From NCBI GenBank assembly GCA_009809945.1, contig WTPW01002104.1, positions 51,700-115,699 of the forward strand: 64,000 nucleotides of DNA, given 5' to 3'. Source of the stretch: Gigaspora margarita (Eukaryota > Glomeromycota > Glomeromycetes > Diversisporales > Gigasporaceae). Positions 1 through 11,954 of the stretch are shown in pieces. Under the pieces are notes generated by a model that did not search any database, was not told the DNA's origin, and was given only the letters and a program-made list of their open reading frames with translations. Position 1 is the first letter of the stretch. Each line of letters opens with the position of its first letter. The position numbers and the translations under genes are program-made.

Positions 1-665
1 ATAATCAAAAAAAAAGTTCATCAAATTTGACTTGGTAATTGTTAAAATACTTTTACTTAAAGTTTAGAAAATTTTAAATATTAATTCTATTTTGATAGAT
101 ATTTTGAGTTTTTTTTAAAACTTTAAGCAAAGATACCTTGACAACTACCAAGTCAAATTCAATGAACTTTTGTTTAATTCTATAAATCTATAGAATTCAA
201 AAAAAAAGTTTATTGAATTTGACTTGGTGGTTGTCAAGATACCTTTGCTTTAAGTTTGAAAAAATTTAGTTATTACTTCTATTTTAATAGATATTTTGAG
301 TTTTTTGAAACTTTGAACAAAGATATTCTGACAACTACCATGTCAAATTCAATGAATTTTTTTTTTAATTCTATGAATCTATAGAATTCCAATAAAATAA
401 GTTTATCAAATTTGACTTGGTGGCTGACAAGATACTTTTGTTTAAAGTTTAGAAAATTGGTTATTACTTAAATTTTTAATAGATGTTTTGAGTTTTTTGA
501 AACCTTGAACAAAGATAACTTGACAACTAACAAGTCAAATTTGATGAACTTTTTTCTTTGAATTCTATGAATCTATAAAATCCAAACAAAAAAAAGTTTA
601 TCAAATTTGACTTGGTAGTTGTTAATATATCTTTGCTAAAAGTTTAGAAAAAATTTAGTACAGTA
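1..665. repeat. Tandem array of ~187-bp palindromic units
   Basis: About three and a half copies of a unit of roughly 187 bp. Each unit is itself a near-palindrome: an arm reading TCAAATTTGACTTGGTNNTTG is followed by its reverse complement about 100 bp later. The array starts before the window. A related single hairpin lies at 4640-4832. No coding capacity was seen. Confidence 0.85.
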
Positions 666-832
666 TCTGTTATAAATAAGTTATTCCTTTTAACTTTTTA
701 AAATAAAAGCTACAACCTTAAAATTTTTACTATAAATAGTATTAACTAAATATAGACTTAAAAAAATTTTTATATTTTTTTTAATCACTATAGCAAAGTT
801 AGATAAGAGCTAAAAATTTGTGATAATTTTTA
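666..832. other. AT-rich spacer
   Basis: Very AT-rich sequence between two repeat blocks. No gene, hairpin or repeat unit could be assigned. Confidence 0.5.
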
Positions 833-1352
833 ATTAATAATCTGCTAGTTAGCTAAAAAGTACTCATAGTACTTTATGAAACAGATTATATATAAAAATC
901 ACTATAGGCAAAATATGGAGTACTTCAATCTAAAAAATTTTACTAAGTTAATGATACATATTTACTAAATAAAAGTTGTAAAGCTCATCAAGATGCATCT
1001 AATAGTATTAGATCATTCAAATTAGCCCAGTAGATAGTAAAATATCATCAATAACCATTGGCTAATTATATAAAATCTCTATATAAACAATGTTTATATT
1101 GAGATTTTATATAGTTAGCCAATTATTTTTTGACAATATTTTGTTATTCATAGGCAAATTTTGATAATCTAATTACTGTTAGATGCATCTTAACGAGCTT
1201 TACAACTTTCAATTAGTAGACATATATTGTTAACTTAGTAAAAAATTTTTTTAGATGAATGCATACTACATTTTATCTATAGTAATTTTATATATGATCT
1301 GCATTATGCTATACTATAATTACTCTCTAGTTGACTAGCAAATTATTAATTA
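833..1352. mobile_element. Foldback element, copy 1 of the CTAGTTGACTA-end family
   Basis: The termini are inverted copies of AATTAATAATCTGCTAGTTA. The inner arms contain AAAGTTGTAAAGCTCATC and its reverse complement, around a hairpin centred near 1090 (ATATAAAATCTC and its inverse). The larger relative is at 20437-22216, where the same arm motifs recur. A fragment of the same terminus lies at 1395-1460. No target duplication could be defined. Confidence 0.7.
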
Positions 1353-1466
1353 ATTTTAAAAAAAATTAATAAAAAATCAATTTGAATTTAAAAATTTCAA
1401 AAAATTAATTGATAATCTACCAGTTATTAGATGCATGATTATAGTATAATATAATACAAATTACTA

Positions 1467-2203
1467 TAGTTAGACCTCTCTATAATCACAAGTTGGTCGC
1501 ACTCTATTTTGGTGATTGTATAGAGGTGTGATTATAAATAAATACTTTGTTATAGTCACCTGACCAAAGATCAATAAGTAATATATTTGTGCATATTTGA
1601 AATACTATTAAAAATTTAAAATATTTGATAGTGAATAACTTTTGATCCAGTGGCCCAATTTGAATAAAATAACTGCCAAAGTGTTTTCTAAAGAGCATAA
1701 AATTGTTAAATCTAGTTACAAAATGCTAATATCATTAAGATTTTTTGTCTAGATATTTAAATTTAATCAATTCTTAAACATGTAAAGTAACACAAATCCT
1801 TAACGATCACAGGAGCCTGTGATTGGATTTAATGATCTTGGGCTTATTAGAATCATCTTATTAAGATGAACATTTTGATGGTTGTTTTATTTAAATCGAA
1901 CTGCTGCATCAAAAGTTATTTGCTATCAAATCTTTAAAAATTTTTAATAGAATATTTTAAATAAATATGAATATAAATATCAGCTAATCAGATTTTTTTA
2001 ATCCATATTTAGTCAAAATTGGTGACTATAAAGAAGGCTTTTATTAATAAAATTGATAAAAAATCAAGATTTTTTGTGATAGTAATTATAGGTGATTTGT
2101 GACTATAAAGAGGTTTTTTTACTATATTTAAGTCTTTTGCACAATATTAGGTGCTTATATAAAGGTGTGACTATATGGAGTATGACTATAGAAAGGTCTA
2201 CTG
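1467..2203. mobile_element. TA-flanked non-coding inverted-repeat element
   Basis: Left end TAGTTAGACCTCTCTATAAT and right end (inverted) CAGTAGACCTTTCTATAGTC, flanked by TA at 1465-1466 and 2204-2205. The TA duplication and CAGT-type end fit Tc1/mariner-like elements, which is an inference. Several diverged internal copies of the GTGATTATA motif are present. The short open frame inside it (1504-1698) looks spurious. It appears to interrupt a terminus of the foldback family that begins at 1395. Confidence 0.6.
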
Positions 2204-2348
2204 TATTAAATTATTATATATATGAATGCTACAATGCTTTAAGAAAAATATTTTTTTACTAAGTAATTAATTATCAATCTGGGTAAAATTAGCACTATAG
2301 CTATATTATTACCATATTTGGAATTAGAGATAAACAAATATATATAAA

Positions 2349-4118
2349 CAAAGGACCCCAGACATCTCTGATATATGTCATATTTTTTTTTAGCAAATTG
2401 CAGAAAATTTGGTCTGAGGTCCAAATTTAAGTTTTAGCAAATTGAGGTTAATTTTATAAAAGGTTATATAAAGCATTTTGGCAAATTACAGCAATTTTAT
2501 GCATGTTATATTTTATTTTTAGCAAATTACCTACATTTTTCAAAAAATATCAAAGTAAATATACCAGAATAATGTATTTTTATGTGTTGAACAAGTTTTC
2601 TTAGAGTACAATATTAGAATCAATTAGTAAAATTTTGAGAATCATAGAATTTTTTAGTATTTTTATTAATAAAATTATATAAAATATTATAATTCTCAAA
2701 ATTTTACTAATTGATTCTAACATTGTGCACTAAGAAAGCTTGTTCAGCACATAAAAATGCTGAAATAATGTATTTTTATGTGCTAAATAAATTTTCTTAG
2801 AGCACAATATTAAAATTAATTAGTAAAATTTTTGAGTATCATGGAATTTTTAGTATTTTTATTAATAAAATTATATAAATTATTATAATTCTCAAAATTT
2901 TACTAATTGATTCTAATATTATGCTCTAAAAAAACTTGTATAGCACACAAAAATACATTATTCTGGCATATTTACTTTTATATTTCTTAAAAATTTAAGA
3001 GAAGATGCTTAATTTTTGATTTTTTGATTAAAAAATCAAAAATTAAGCATCTTCTCTTAAATTTTCAAGAAATATAAAAGTAAATACCGGAATAATGTAT
3101 TTTTGTGTGCTATACAAGTTTTTTTAGAGCATAATATTAAAATCAATTAGTAAAATTTTGAGAATTATAATAATTTATATAATTTTATTAATAAAAATAC
3201 TAAAAAATTCTATGATTCTCAAAATTTTACTAATTGATTCTAAATTATGCTCTAAGAAAACTTGTTCAGCACATAAAAATACATTATTCTAACATATTTA
3301 ATTTTATATTTCTTGAAATTTCAAGAGAAGATGCTTAATTTTTGATTTTTTGATCAAAAAAAAAAACCAAAAATTAAGCATCTTCTTTTAAATTTTCAAG
3401 AAATATAAAATTAAATATGCCAAAATAATGTATTCTTATGTGCTGAACAAGTTTTCTTAGTGCACAATGTTAGAATCAATTAGTAAAATTTTGAGAATTA
3501 TAATATTTTATATAATTTTATTAATAAAAATACTAAAAAATTCTATGATTCTCAAATTTTACTAATTGATTCTAATATTGTGCTATAAGAAAACTTGTTC
3601 AGCATATAAAAATACATTATTCTGGCATATTTACTTTTATATTTCTTGAAAATTTAAGTGAAAATGCTTAATTTGGTATTTTTTGATCAAATAATCAAAA
3701 ATTAGCATCTTCTCTTAAATTTTCAAGAAATATAAAATTAACTATGCTAGAATAATGTATTTTTATGTGCTGAACAAGTTTTCTTAGAGCACAATGTTAA
3801 AATAAATTAGTAAAATTTTGAGAATTATAATATTTATATAATTTTATTAATAAAAATACTAAAAAATTCTCTGATTCTCAAAATTTTACTAATTGATTCT
3901 AACTTTGTGCTCTAAGAAAATTTGTTCAGCACTCAAAAATATATATATTATTTTGATTTATAAAAATAGATGTGGTAATTTAGTTTTTAGCAAATTACTA
4001 TAAAGTTTATATGTAATAATCCAACTTTTAGCAAATTTACTTGATTTTAGGGGGAGCAAAAATGTCTAAATTTATGCAGATCAATTATGACCTATATGAG
4101 AGATGTCCGGGGTCCTAG
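2349..4118. mobile_element. Large element with GGACCCC ends enclosing a hairpin array
   Basis: The left terminus reads AGGACCCCAGACATCTCT. The right terminus, inverted, reads AGGACCCCGGACATCTCT, followed by ATATANGTCATA on both sides. This is the same end type as 6899-7402 and 22726-23015. The inside is non-coding: subterminal TTAGCAAATT repeats flank the hairpin array at 2571-3945. No convincing target duplication was found for this copy. Confidence 0.7.
2571..3945. repeat. Higher-order array of two alternating hairpins
   Basis: Five copies of hairpin A (about 190 bp; arms GAACAAGTTTTCTTAG and AAAATTTTACTAATTGATTC) are followed by hairpin B (about 125 bp; arms TTAAGAGAAGATGCTTAATT). A copies lie near 2571, 2766, 3097, 3428 and 3755; B copies near 2966, 3295 and 3625. 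The A-B period is about 325 bp. Everything reads almost identically on both strands. Confidence 0.85.
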
Positions 4119-4638
4119 TTCTTCTATTTTTTTTTCTATTTTGGTAGTTATACTACAACTTTTTTTATAATTGTATTCTTAAAAATTATATTTCTAGAAC
4201 CTCTTATATATATATATATATTTTGTAGAACTTCTACTTTAATTATATTTAAAATTTAATAAGGCTAGCAAATGCCTTAAACAACAAAAAAAAAACTAGA
4301 AGATTCTCTAATAGTATTTCTAAAAAAAATGTTGGCTATAGCAGATTATATTTAAGCAACTTCAGAAAGGCTAAATAAGTCTTTATTCTGTATTAGTTAG
4401 ACAAGAAATATATATATATAGGCACTTTTTAATAGAAAAAAAGAAAATATCCTTTTTAGATTAAAAAATTTTTTATTACTTTTATTAAAAATATCTTTGT
4501 GTGGTTTTAACCAAATTCAATAAAAATTTTTGGATTAAAAGAAGATCTTTTTTTCTATTGAAAAGGCCTAATATATATTTTTTATATATGATTCTTAAAC
4601 TTTATACAAGTTTAGATTAATATTTTTTTTACTACCAT
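4119..4638. repeat. AT-rich stretch with one hairpin
   Basis: A hairpin lies at about 4419-4569, with arms GGCACTTTTTAATAG and CTATTGAAAAGGCC and a loop of about 60 bases. The rest is low-complexity AT sequence with no gene. Confidence 0.55.
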
Positions 4639-4639
4639 A

Positions 4640-4832
4640 TTCTATTATAATAAATACCTCTTTTTTGAAAATTTAAATTGAAAACTATCCAATCAAACTT
4701 AATAAAATTTTTTTAATTTAAACTTTATAAATTTATAAATTTAAATAAATAAATTTTTATTGAGTTTGATTAGATAGTTTTTAAAAGATTTGAGTTTAAA
4801 ATTTCAAAAAAGAGGTACTTATTCATAATAGA
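4640..4832. repeat. Single ~190-bp palindrome
   Basis: The arms TATTCTATTATAATAAATAC and its inverse near 4832 enclose ACTATCCAATCAAAC and its inverse. Its left arm recurs, diverged, at 57360-57478. Confidence 0.7.
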
Positions 4833-5734
4833 ATATAAATTCTAGAATATCTAATAGAAATTAGCTAATTTTTTTTTTAACCTTAGGTAGAATTGCTAGT
4901 ACTTTATTCAATAAATATAATATTCTTGAAGTACAAGTAATAAATTATTCTATTCTACAAGTCTAATATTATCTCTTCTTGCTAGTTAAGAACAAATACA
5001 ATCTGCTATACTGGCTCTAGACCAGAGGCCATGTTAGATAGCTTTAATTAAATAAGAATTTATTTCTTCCTACAATTAATTCTTCTACTATTAATATTTA
5101 TTATAGTTTTTTTGTATTGATTTCCTTGAGTTTGCTTTATAGCTAGGATTAAAGGCTTGACTATTAGAGGGGTTTAGTGCTTCTGCCAAGTCTTTGTTTA
5201 TAGTATTAATAGTCTTTATTTTTTTATTTTTTTTATTTTTTTCTTCTGTATAGAAATTAGCTAAATAATTTTTTAGCTAGCTCAATTAAGTTTGTAATTT
5301 TGTATAATTTGTATAATAAAATCTATAATAATTGTTTAATTAAATACTTATTCAATATAATTGATATATTTTGGTTTGTATAATAATTTATAAAAAAATT
5401 TTTTGTTAACCAATAAGTTATTGTAAGAAATATAAAAAAATAATTATATATAAATTAGACTTTATAATAAATATATTATATAAATTGTAATATATCTAAT
5501 ATATTAAAGATTCTGTATATAGATAAATAATTTATTACTTTATTTGTTATACATATTGATTTATAACCTTTTAATTATGTCTAACCAAAGTTTATCTCTA
5601 ATTATAATTTATAAAATACTGTTTAGACTTTTTTTATTAAAGTTTTAAGATATTTTATAATTTTTTTAAAAGTAATAAGAACTTTTCAATACATTTGTAT
5701 CTTTGAAAATATTTGAAACCCAACTTAAAAAATA
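4833..5734. other. AT-rich sequence, no gene seen
   Basis: Non-coding in all frames beyond short chance frames. No tandem unit or inverted ends could be assigned. Confidence 0.5.
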
Positions 5735-6067
5735 GATTTTATAATTTGCTGCATCTGTGTTGTAATGTACCCACCTGATAAACCAAGCAAATCGTAAGAA
5801 CAGGTATAACATAAATTGAAAAAAGAGTAATATTTTAAAAATTGCTTGTGGCTTATAATTTTGCTTATAAAACTACTTTTTCTGCTTTAACAAAAAAAAT
5901 TCCTTGCAAAATTTTACTATATAATATTCTCTACTTGCTTATAGATTATTCTTACCTCACTTTAACTCTAACTAACAAAAAGAATTAGATATTTTGGTTG
6001 ATTTGATTTCACATTACACAAATTTTATAGGGTGCATTACAAGCAGGTGCAGCAAAATATAAAATTC
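5735..6067. mobile_element. Type A (Mutator-like) MITE, imperfect flanks
   Basis: Ends GATTTTATAATTTGCTGCA and, inverted, GAATTTTATATTTTGCTGCA. The interior shares the core of the other 9-bp-TSD elements (TGAAACTACTTTTT-like segment, AAATTTTACTATATA, then a decayed CCTAA-type stretch). The flanks are AT-rich and show only a weak duplication, so the edges are approximate. Confidence 0.6.
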
Positions 6068-6840
6068 TATAAAAATATGCTAATATTTGGCAATTTTTTG
6101 AAATAATAGAAGTTCAAATTTTTTTATTTATTTTTTTACAAAAATGTATTGAAAGTATCATCATTCTGTATTCAATCAAAGAGATATATTATTTGCCAAA
6201 AAGACAGTAGCAACCTATCACTATGGCGACCCATATGATTAACTAATCACATTAAAGATTGGTCAATTATGTAAAAAATATGCTGTTTTACCAGGTAGCA
6301 TTTCATTCTAGATTTAGATTAGATCTAAATCTGTTATTTTATGGTAATTTATTTATTTATTTATTTATTTCATTTTATGATCTTGGATTTTCTTTAGACT
6401 GTTTTAAATAAGTATTGACTAGTTTATTTTTTTCTTTTTTTTTTATTACTGTTACTAACTTCTCTCTTTTTTTTAGATCTTTATATTTGAAATCATATTT
6501 GTGAAAATACTACTTTAACTAATCAACTTGTTTTTAGGACAGAAAAGTATTAGCAGTAGCACTATATGAGAATACTACTTTAACTTCTTTAAATCTTGCT
6601 AGGGTTAAGATGCAAAATAGAACTGAGGCTGAGCTGGTCTTTAGATAAGTACCAGCTTTTTTTTTTCTTTACTAATTGTTTTTTTTTTACTGGTGCTAAT
6701 TTTCTTTCTCTTTAGGAATTTTTTTGTTTAAAACCAGGAGCTAAGAATATAAAATAGATGGGCTAAAATACCAGTATTTTTTTTTGTTAGTTTGTTTTTT
6801 TTTTACAAATACAGACTTCCTCCCACAGGTCAAAATTGTA
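6068..6840. repeat. Degenerate tandem repeat, T-tract rich
   Basis: Three diverged copies of a unit of roughly 120-190 bp, near 6410, 6600 and 6740. The unit contains CAAAATAGAACTGAGGCT, GCTGGTCTTTAGATAAG and a T-tract followed by CTTTAG. A further relative is at 14230-14335. The sequence TATGGCGACCC at 6223 resembles a terminus of the element at 28074, but no partner end was found. Confidence 0.6.
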
Positions 6841-7156
6841 CACATCGGTATAATATTAGATACCCGATATATATAGTATATGTGTCTGATATGTGACCAG
6901 GACCCCGAACAATCTATGTGAGGTCATATGTGAAAAATTGCTAATGGAGGGCCTTTTTTTAAAAAAGGTTATATTTGAAAAGCAGATATTGGATAAAAAG
7001 GTTATATTTGAAAACAGCTAATAGGCTAAAAGGTTATATTTAAAAGAATGCTAATAGGTAAGTTTTTTTTTTTTTAGAGAGCGTTGGATCTGTTTTTTTT
7101 TTTTTTAAAGAGTGTTGGATCCGGGGGGTTTTTTTTTTTTAGAGAGCATTGGATTT

Positions 7157-7197
<41 letters not shown>

Positions 7198-7690
7198 TTT
7201 TTTTTTTTTTTTNTAGAGAGCGCTAGGCTAAAAAATTTGAAATTTTTTTTTAAAAGCTTAGATTTCAAAAAAAGCTAGCTGACTCCAAACTTACTATCTA
7301 ATGTTTGAAATATAGCTGATATATACCAAACTAAAACTGCTAACCAAAAAAATTTTTACTATGATCCTCAAATATAACCTCACATAGATTGTTCAGGGTC
7401 CTATATGACCGATATGTGTAGGATATATTTATATACATACCCGATATGTGCTCGGCTCATGTAGGATATTGGACACATATCAGACACATATAGTACACAC
7501 ACAGTATATATGCTGTATACATATCGGGTACATATCGGATATATAAATTTGTAATGCATCATGTACCTGATATATATTATAGGGTACCCGATATGTGTAA
7601 AGTCATGTAGGATATCGGACACATGTCGGACACATATAGTATATATGCCATATATATATCAGGTATATATCGCATATATAATATTATGAC
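6841..7690. repeat. GTACCCGATAT repeat field interrupted by a MITE
   Basis: Degenerate repeats of ACCCGATATGTG and GGATATCGGACACAT. From 7404 to 7690 they form two tandem copies of a unit of about 145 bp. The field is split by the element at 6899-7402. Similar motifs recur at 10485-10500 and 10640-10770. The minus-strand open frame at 7401-7622 is a translation of these repeats. Confidence 0.7.
6899..7402. mobile_element. GGACCCC-end MITE with internal minisatellites
   Basis: Ends AGGACCCCGAACAATCTATG and, inverted, AGGACCCTGAACAATCTATG. It is flanked by ATGTGACC and ATATGACC (7 of 8 bases equal). The interior holds about four copies of a unit of roughly 38 bp with AAAAGGTTATATTTGAAAA, then about four copies of a T-tract followed by AGAGAGCGTTGGATC (7070-7235). 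The T-tract contains an N at 7213. Confidence 0.75.
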
Positions 7691-7857
7691 GGTAATATTA
7701 CTAGGTTTTAAAAAATGGTCCCTTATCTAGTAGTACGTATTATCATTACAATTTTAATTAATTTATTTTTTTAATTTATTAAAAATATATATATACAAAT
7801 GTAGTCATTGAAAAATTTTTTATTTATACAGATATCGCATAAAATGAACATTTTAAG

Positions 7858-8133
7858 GGGTCGTCTAAAGCGGGGTCAAATTCACGTGATCACAGCCAAT
7901 CAAATTACAGAATTTTGAAGATCGCTGCTGAAGCAAAAAATGAAAAACCTAAAAAATACAAAAAACGGTAGTCTAATCTACCTCAGATAGGTTAAGTAAA
8001 ATATCGGGAAGGCAATTTTGCTTATATATGACTATCTAAAACCCAACCTAACCCTAATATAAGATGACCCTAACCCTAAAGTTAATCGAGAAATTATTAA
8101 GAAATATGAATTGCCTCTGCTTTAGACGTCCTC
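7858..8133. mobile_element. Type A MITE, perfect 9-bp TSD
   Basis: Flanked on both sides by CATTTTAAG (7849-7857, 8134-8142). Ends GGGTCGTCTAAAGCGGGG and, inverted, GAGGACGTCTAAAGCAGAGG. The middle carries ACCCTAACCCTAA-like sequence around 8045-8080. It is 276 bp with no coding potential. The 9-bp duplication suggests Mutator-like mobilisation, which is an inference. Confidence 0.9.
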
Positions 8134-8142
8134 CATTTTAAG

Positions 8143-9117
8143 CAATACAATTAATGCACAACCTACTCCAACCTAACGAAATAACTTTAAACACATAATT
8201 TATACTAAAAAAACCCTCTAACTAAATATTATACCTGAATCTAACCCTAACTAACCATTGACCAATGAATTCACAAAATTCACTATTAACCACTCACGAA
8301 GCTATAACGGCGTATTCACTCCAATGACGTACGTAAGGTGCACTCACAATGAAACAATAATGATGACAATATTGGAAGTAACGAATCGATGAAAAGCGAC
8401 ACCAACGTCGAAAGCAATATCCAAAAAAAAGCCCAAAAATGCGTCTAAAAGCACCTACAAGACAAAAAGTGTTAATAACACGTAGCTGATGTTGAAAATA
8501 ACAAAAATGAGAAAAAAGAAACTGAGACTTATTAATAGTATAGTTTTACGACAAAGAAAAAGCCCCAACGCCAAAAAAAACAAATAACAAAGATAAGTCA
8601 ATTCAATGCCAAAAAATAAGCTTGACAATACTAACAAACGAATTGATGACATCAATAATATAGAATCACTGAAATCAACAACTCAAAATGAAATGGACTC
8701 TAACAGTAAGAGAAACAACACACCAATGATGAGAGAAACATCGCATCAGAAGAACAGCACCATAACAACGACGAAAAAACACCACAACAATGACAAAAGA
8801 AGCACTACACTAATACCTAAAAACACCCGACGACGAGAGAAGTTATCACGCTAAAGACGAGGGAAGCATGCACACACCGAAATGATGACACCAATACCAA
8901 TAGCAGCGAAAGAAGTTGCAAGAAGTTGCTCCGAAATGGACGGCACCAACGACAAAAAAAGGTGGCTCAAACTGGACGATGCCAACGACAAAGTTATTTT
9001 TTGAGAAGTGTAATGGAAAAAATTACAAAATAACAAAAATAAATTAAATAAGATAAGTTATAATAATAATTTAAAAAAAAAACTTATAAATTATTAAATA
9101 AAAAAATAAATTAATAA
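8143..9117 (+). other. Decayed, coding-like low-complexity stretch
   Basis: Unlike its surroundings this region is richer in C and G and contains long runs readable as Asn-, Thr-, Lys- and Asp-rich peptide. One example is an 82-residue frame at 8606-8854; another runs near 8345-8450 (N-D-D-N-I-G-S-N-E-S). Stops and frame changes separate the pieces. Similar flavour is seen at 28375-29000 and 41460-42170. It could be a relic of a low-complexity gene or a minisatellite-derived frame. No domain was recognised. Confidence 0.3.
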
Positions 9118-9126
9118 TAATAAATA

Positions 9127-9489
9127 GGAAATTACTAATTTGCACCACAGGTAATTATCACCTGTAGTTAATTTGCCAATTAAAATTCAGGATCAGGTGT
9201 AATATATAAATCAATTTTGTGTAACAAAAACAAAAAATTTTTTAAAAAATTGCTAAAATTGCTTCTAATCTTAAATTTTGTCTATGAAACTACTTTTTTT
9301 TATGCAAAAAAAAAATTTTTTGCTAAATTTTACTATATACAAAGCCCTATCCTAATCTCTAACCTTTACACTCACCCTAATATTAAAAAAAATTTAATTT
9401 TTATTTAATAAAAGTTGTTTGTTTTGTTTATTTTTTATGCATTGTAGATCACAGGTGATAATCATCTAAGGTGATTATTAGTTATTTTC
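9127..9489. mobile_element. Type A MITE, perfect 9-bp TSD
   Basis: Flanked by TAATAAATA at 9118-9126 and 9490-9498. Ends GGAAATTACTAATTTG and, inverted, GAAAATAACTAATAATCACC. Subterminal ATTATCACCTG hairpins are present. The core has TATGAAACTACTTTTTT, AAATTTTACTATATA and CACCCTAATATTAA. The 63-residue frame at 9217-9408 is the core in translation and is not considered a gene. Confidence 0.9.
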
Positions 9490-9499
9490 TAATAAATAA

Positions 9500-10320
9500 T
9501 AATAATAATAAAAATAAATAGAACAAAAAAGTAATAAAAGACGAAAAAAAATAAATATATATAATAAAAAAAATCATGTGAAGATCTAATCTAGATTTAC
9601 CATGGACGAAAAAAAAATAAATAATTTAAAAAAATTAAAAACGTTAAAAATAAAAAAAAATTTTAAAAAGAAAATTATTTAATAATAATAAAAATTAAAA
9701 TAAAAAATAAAAAAAATTAAATAAAAATAAAAAAAAAAGTGAAAAAAAATTAAAAAAATAAATAAATTAATAAATTAATAAAAAAACTGATTTTATAATA
9801 ATAAATAAAAAAATTAAATTTAAAAAAAAANNNNNNNNNNNNNNNNNNNNNNNNNNNNNNNNNNNNNNNNNNNNNNNNNNNNNNNNNNNNNNNNNNNNNN
9901 NNNNNNNNNNNNNNNNNNNNNNNNNNNNNNNNNNNNNNNNNNNNNNNNNNNNNNNNNNNNNNNNNNNNNNNNNNNNNNNNNNNNNNNNNNNNNNNNNNNN
10001 NNNNNNNNNNNNNNNNNNNNNNNNNNNNNNNNNNNNNNNNNNNNNNNNNNNNNNNNNAAATAAAAACAAAAATAAAAAAAAAATAAAATAAAAAATAAAA
10101 ATGAAAATAAAAAAAAATAAAAAAATAAAAACGAAAAAAAAAAAAAATACAAAAATAAAAAAAAAAAATAAAAAAAAATAAAAATGAAAGTATATAGAGG
10201 CTGCGTGATGCAATACATGTAAAATAAAAATAAATAGAAATTTAAAAAAAATAATTAAAAAAAAATCATTAAAAAAAAAGTTTAAAAAAAAAGTAAATAA
10301 AAAAAAACGTGTTTGCTTTA
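9500..10320. repeat. A-rich low-complexity tract with assembly gap
   Basis: Long adenine-rich sequence of AAATAAA type. The phenylalanine-rich minus-strand frames here are artefacts of the poly-A composition and of reading through the gap. Confidence 0.8.
9831..10057. other. Assembly gap, 227 N
   Basis: A run of 227 undetermined bases inside the A-rich tract, most likely where low-complexity sequence could not be resolved. Confidence 0.99.
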
Positions 10321-10340
10321 TTTATTTATTTATTGTTTCC

Positions 10341-10436
10341 TGCACATATATGCAATATAGTAGGAATAAAAATTCTGGCCTTACTATGAGAATAACTGGA
10401 AATTTACTTTTATTCCCACTATTGCATATATGCACT
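10341..10436. repeat. Hairpin
   Basis: Arms GCACATATATGCAATATAGT and its near-inverse ending at 10436. Short frames crossing it are not genes. The region from 10437 to 10776 is AT-rich with GTACCCGATAT motifs. Confidence 0.7.
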
Positions 10437-10776
10437 ATAGATGCAATTCGTTATCTATCGCTAGTTAATACTGTATTTATCAGGTACCCAATATATTTCA
10501 AATTAAAAAAAATTTTAAGTAGTAAAAATTAATTTTTTATATTGTAAAAATAAATTTTTTTGAATATATAGAATATATGCATTGTAAACAATGATTTAGA
10601 ATTATAATATATATAGATTTAAAAATTATTTTTATTACATATACACATCGAGTACCCGATATATTCAAACTATACGATATATGTATGATAGGTCACCAAT
10701 ATATAGTATTTTATATATTTTTTAATTATAGTAATATGGTACCCGATAGGTACCCGATATATTGGATTTTGACCTA

Positions 10777-11946
10777 TGTCCTCTACAATTACCTCCTCTA
10801 TAGTCACAACCTCTATATAATCATACAAAATTTTAACTACCATTTTTTTATATCAAAAATACCTTTATATAATCACAAATAGCTTATAATCACTATCACA
10901 TTTTTTAGAAGCTTTTTGAGATTTTTTATTAGTAAAATACTCTTATATAATCACAATATCATATATAAAAGTCTAAATTTTACTACTATAGATTCCCAAA
11001 AGTAAGCTATATTTTGTTATGCAAAAAATCGGAAGTTTGCTTGTTTTGGATTAGATTTAGTTTTTAGCGATTGCAAGTAGTTGCTACATAGTGAAGTCCA
11101 AATTCTACTAAATAAAGCAATTAGAATAACTTAAGTAAACTTGTTCAGAAGATCTAAATACATATACTCTAAAATTTTTATCCAAATTGGAAAAATATTT
11201 ATTATTTGACTTTTAATTTTTACGTTCGTCGAATATACTTTTTTAAAAATTTTTACTTTTTTTGTCAAACGTAAAAGTCAAAAGCCAAATAATAAAATGT
11301 TCTTTAATTTTGCTAAAAATTTTAATTATGTGTATTTTGATCTTCTTAATAAGTTTTCTTAAGCAATTATCATCAATTTACATAGTAAAATTTGGACTTT
11401 ACTATGTTGTAACTATTATCGATTGTGGCAGTAGCTTATTTTTAGGTAAATAAGTTTTTGGGTTTTTTGGTCAAAACAAAGGGATAGCTTATTTTCGGGA
11501 ATCTATAGTAAGTAAATCGATTAACACATTAAGAAAGCTGTTTGACATACCAATTATACATATTCTGAATTTTTGACAAACTTGACAAACTATTATTAAT
11601 TTGTTTTTTTATTATATGTTGAACAAAAAAATAATTTATTTTTTTTCGTCTAATATAAAATAAAGAAATTAATTAATAAAAGTTCATCTAAATTATATAA
11701 AAATTTTAAAATATGTGTAATTTGTTATTCCAAACAACTTTACTTAATGCATAAAAGTTGATTCACTTAGTACAATTTGGACTTTTATATGTAGCAACTA
11801 TTTGTGATTATAATATTTACTTCTATATAATCACATAATATAAATCACAGTATTAGATGTGATTATATAGGGCAATTACTATATAATCATACCTCTTTAT
11901 AATAACAAGTTTTGCTGCAACAAACTGCATGATTATAGAGGAGGAA
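10777..11946. mobile_element. Inverted-repeat element with ACCTCCTCTATAGTCA ends
   Basis: The left end includes ACCTCCTCTATAGTCACA. The right end, inverted, includes TTCCTCCTCTATAATCATG. TA follows the right end. Between them lie GTGATTATA-type motifs shared with 1467-2203 and 37597-39097, and two palindromes (11025-11450 and 11530-11840). The edges are approximate. Confidence 0.55.
11025..11450. repeat. Z-type palindrome
   Basis: Outer arms GCGATTGCAAGTAGTTGCTA and TAGTAACTATTATCGATTG-like inverse. The inner arms are TTTTACGTTCGTCGAATATA and its inverse. Related copies lie at 49660-50150 and repeatedly at 52620-54130. The open frame at 11262-11453 runs across it and looks spurious. Confidence 0.7.
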
Positions 11947-11954
11947 GACAGTAC

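Noticed and set aside
2571-3945. CRISPR-like appearance of regularly spaced repeats
   Set aside because: The repeats are long palindromes with equally repeated spacers, in eukaryotic repeat DNA, with no associated genes.
7084-7278. Phe-rich frame, plus and minus
   Set aside because: It lies in T-tracts with an N; it is the internal minisatellite of a MITE.
8040-8085. Possible telomeric repeat (CCCTAACCCTAA-like)
   Set aside because: It is only a few imperfect units inside a 276-bp element with a 9-bp duplication; the same kind of centre is in other elements.
9767-10218. Minus-strand frames of 132 and 148 residues
   Set aside because: They read through the N gap and A-rich DNA; composition alone explains them.
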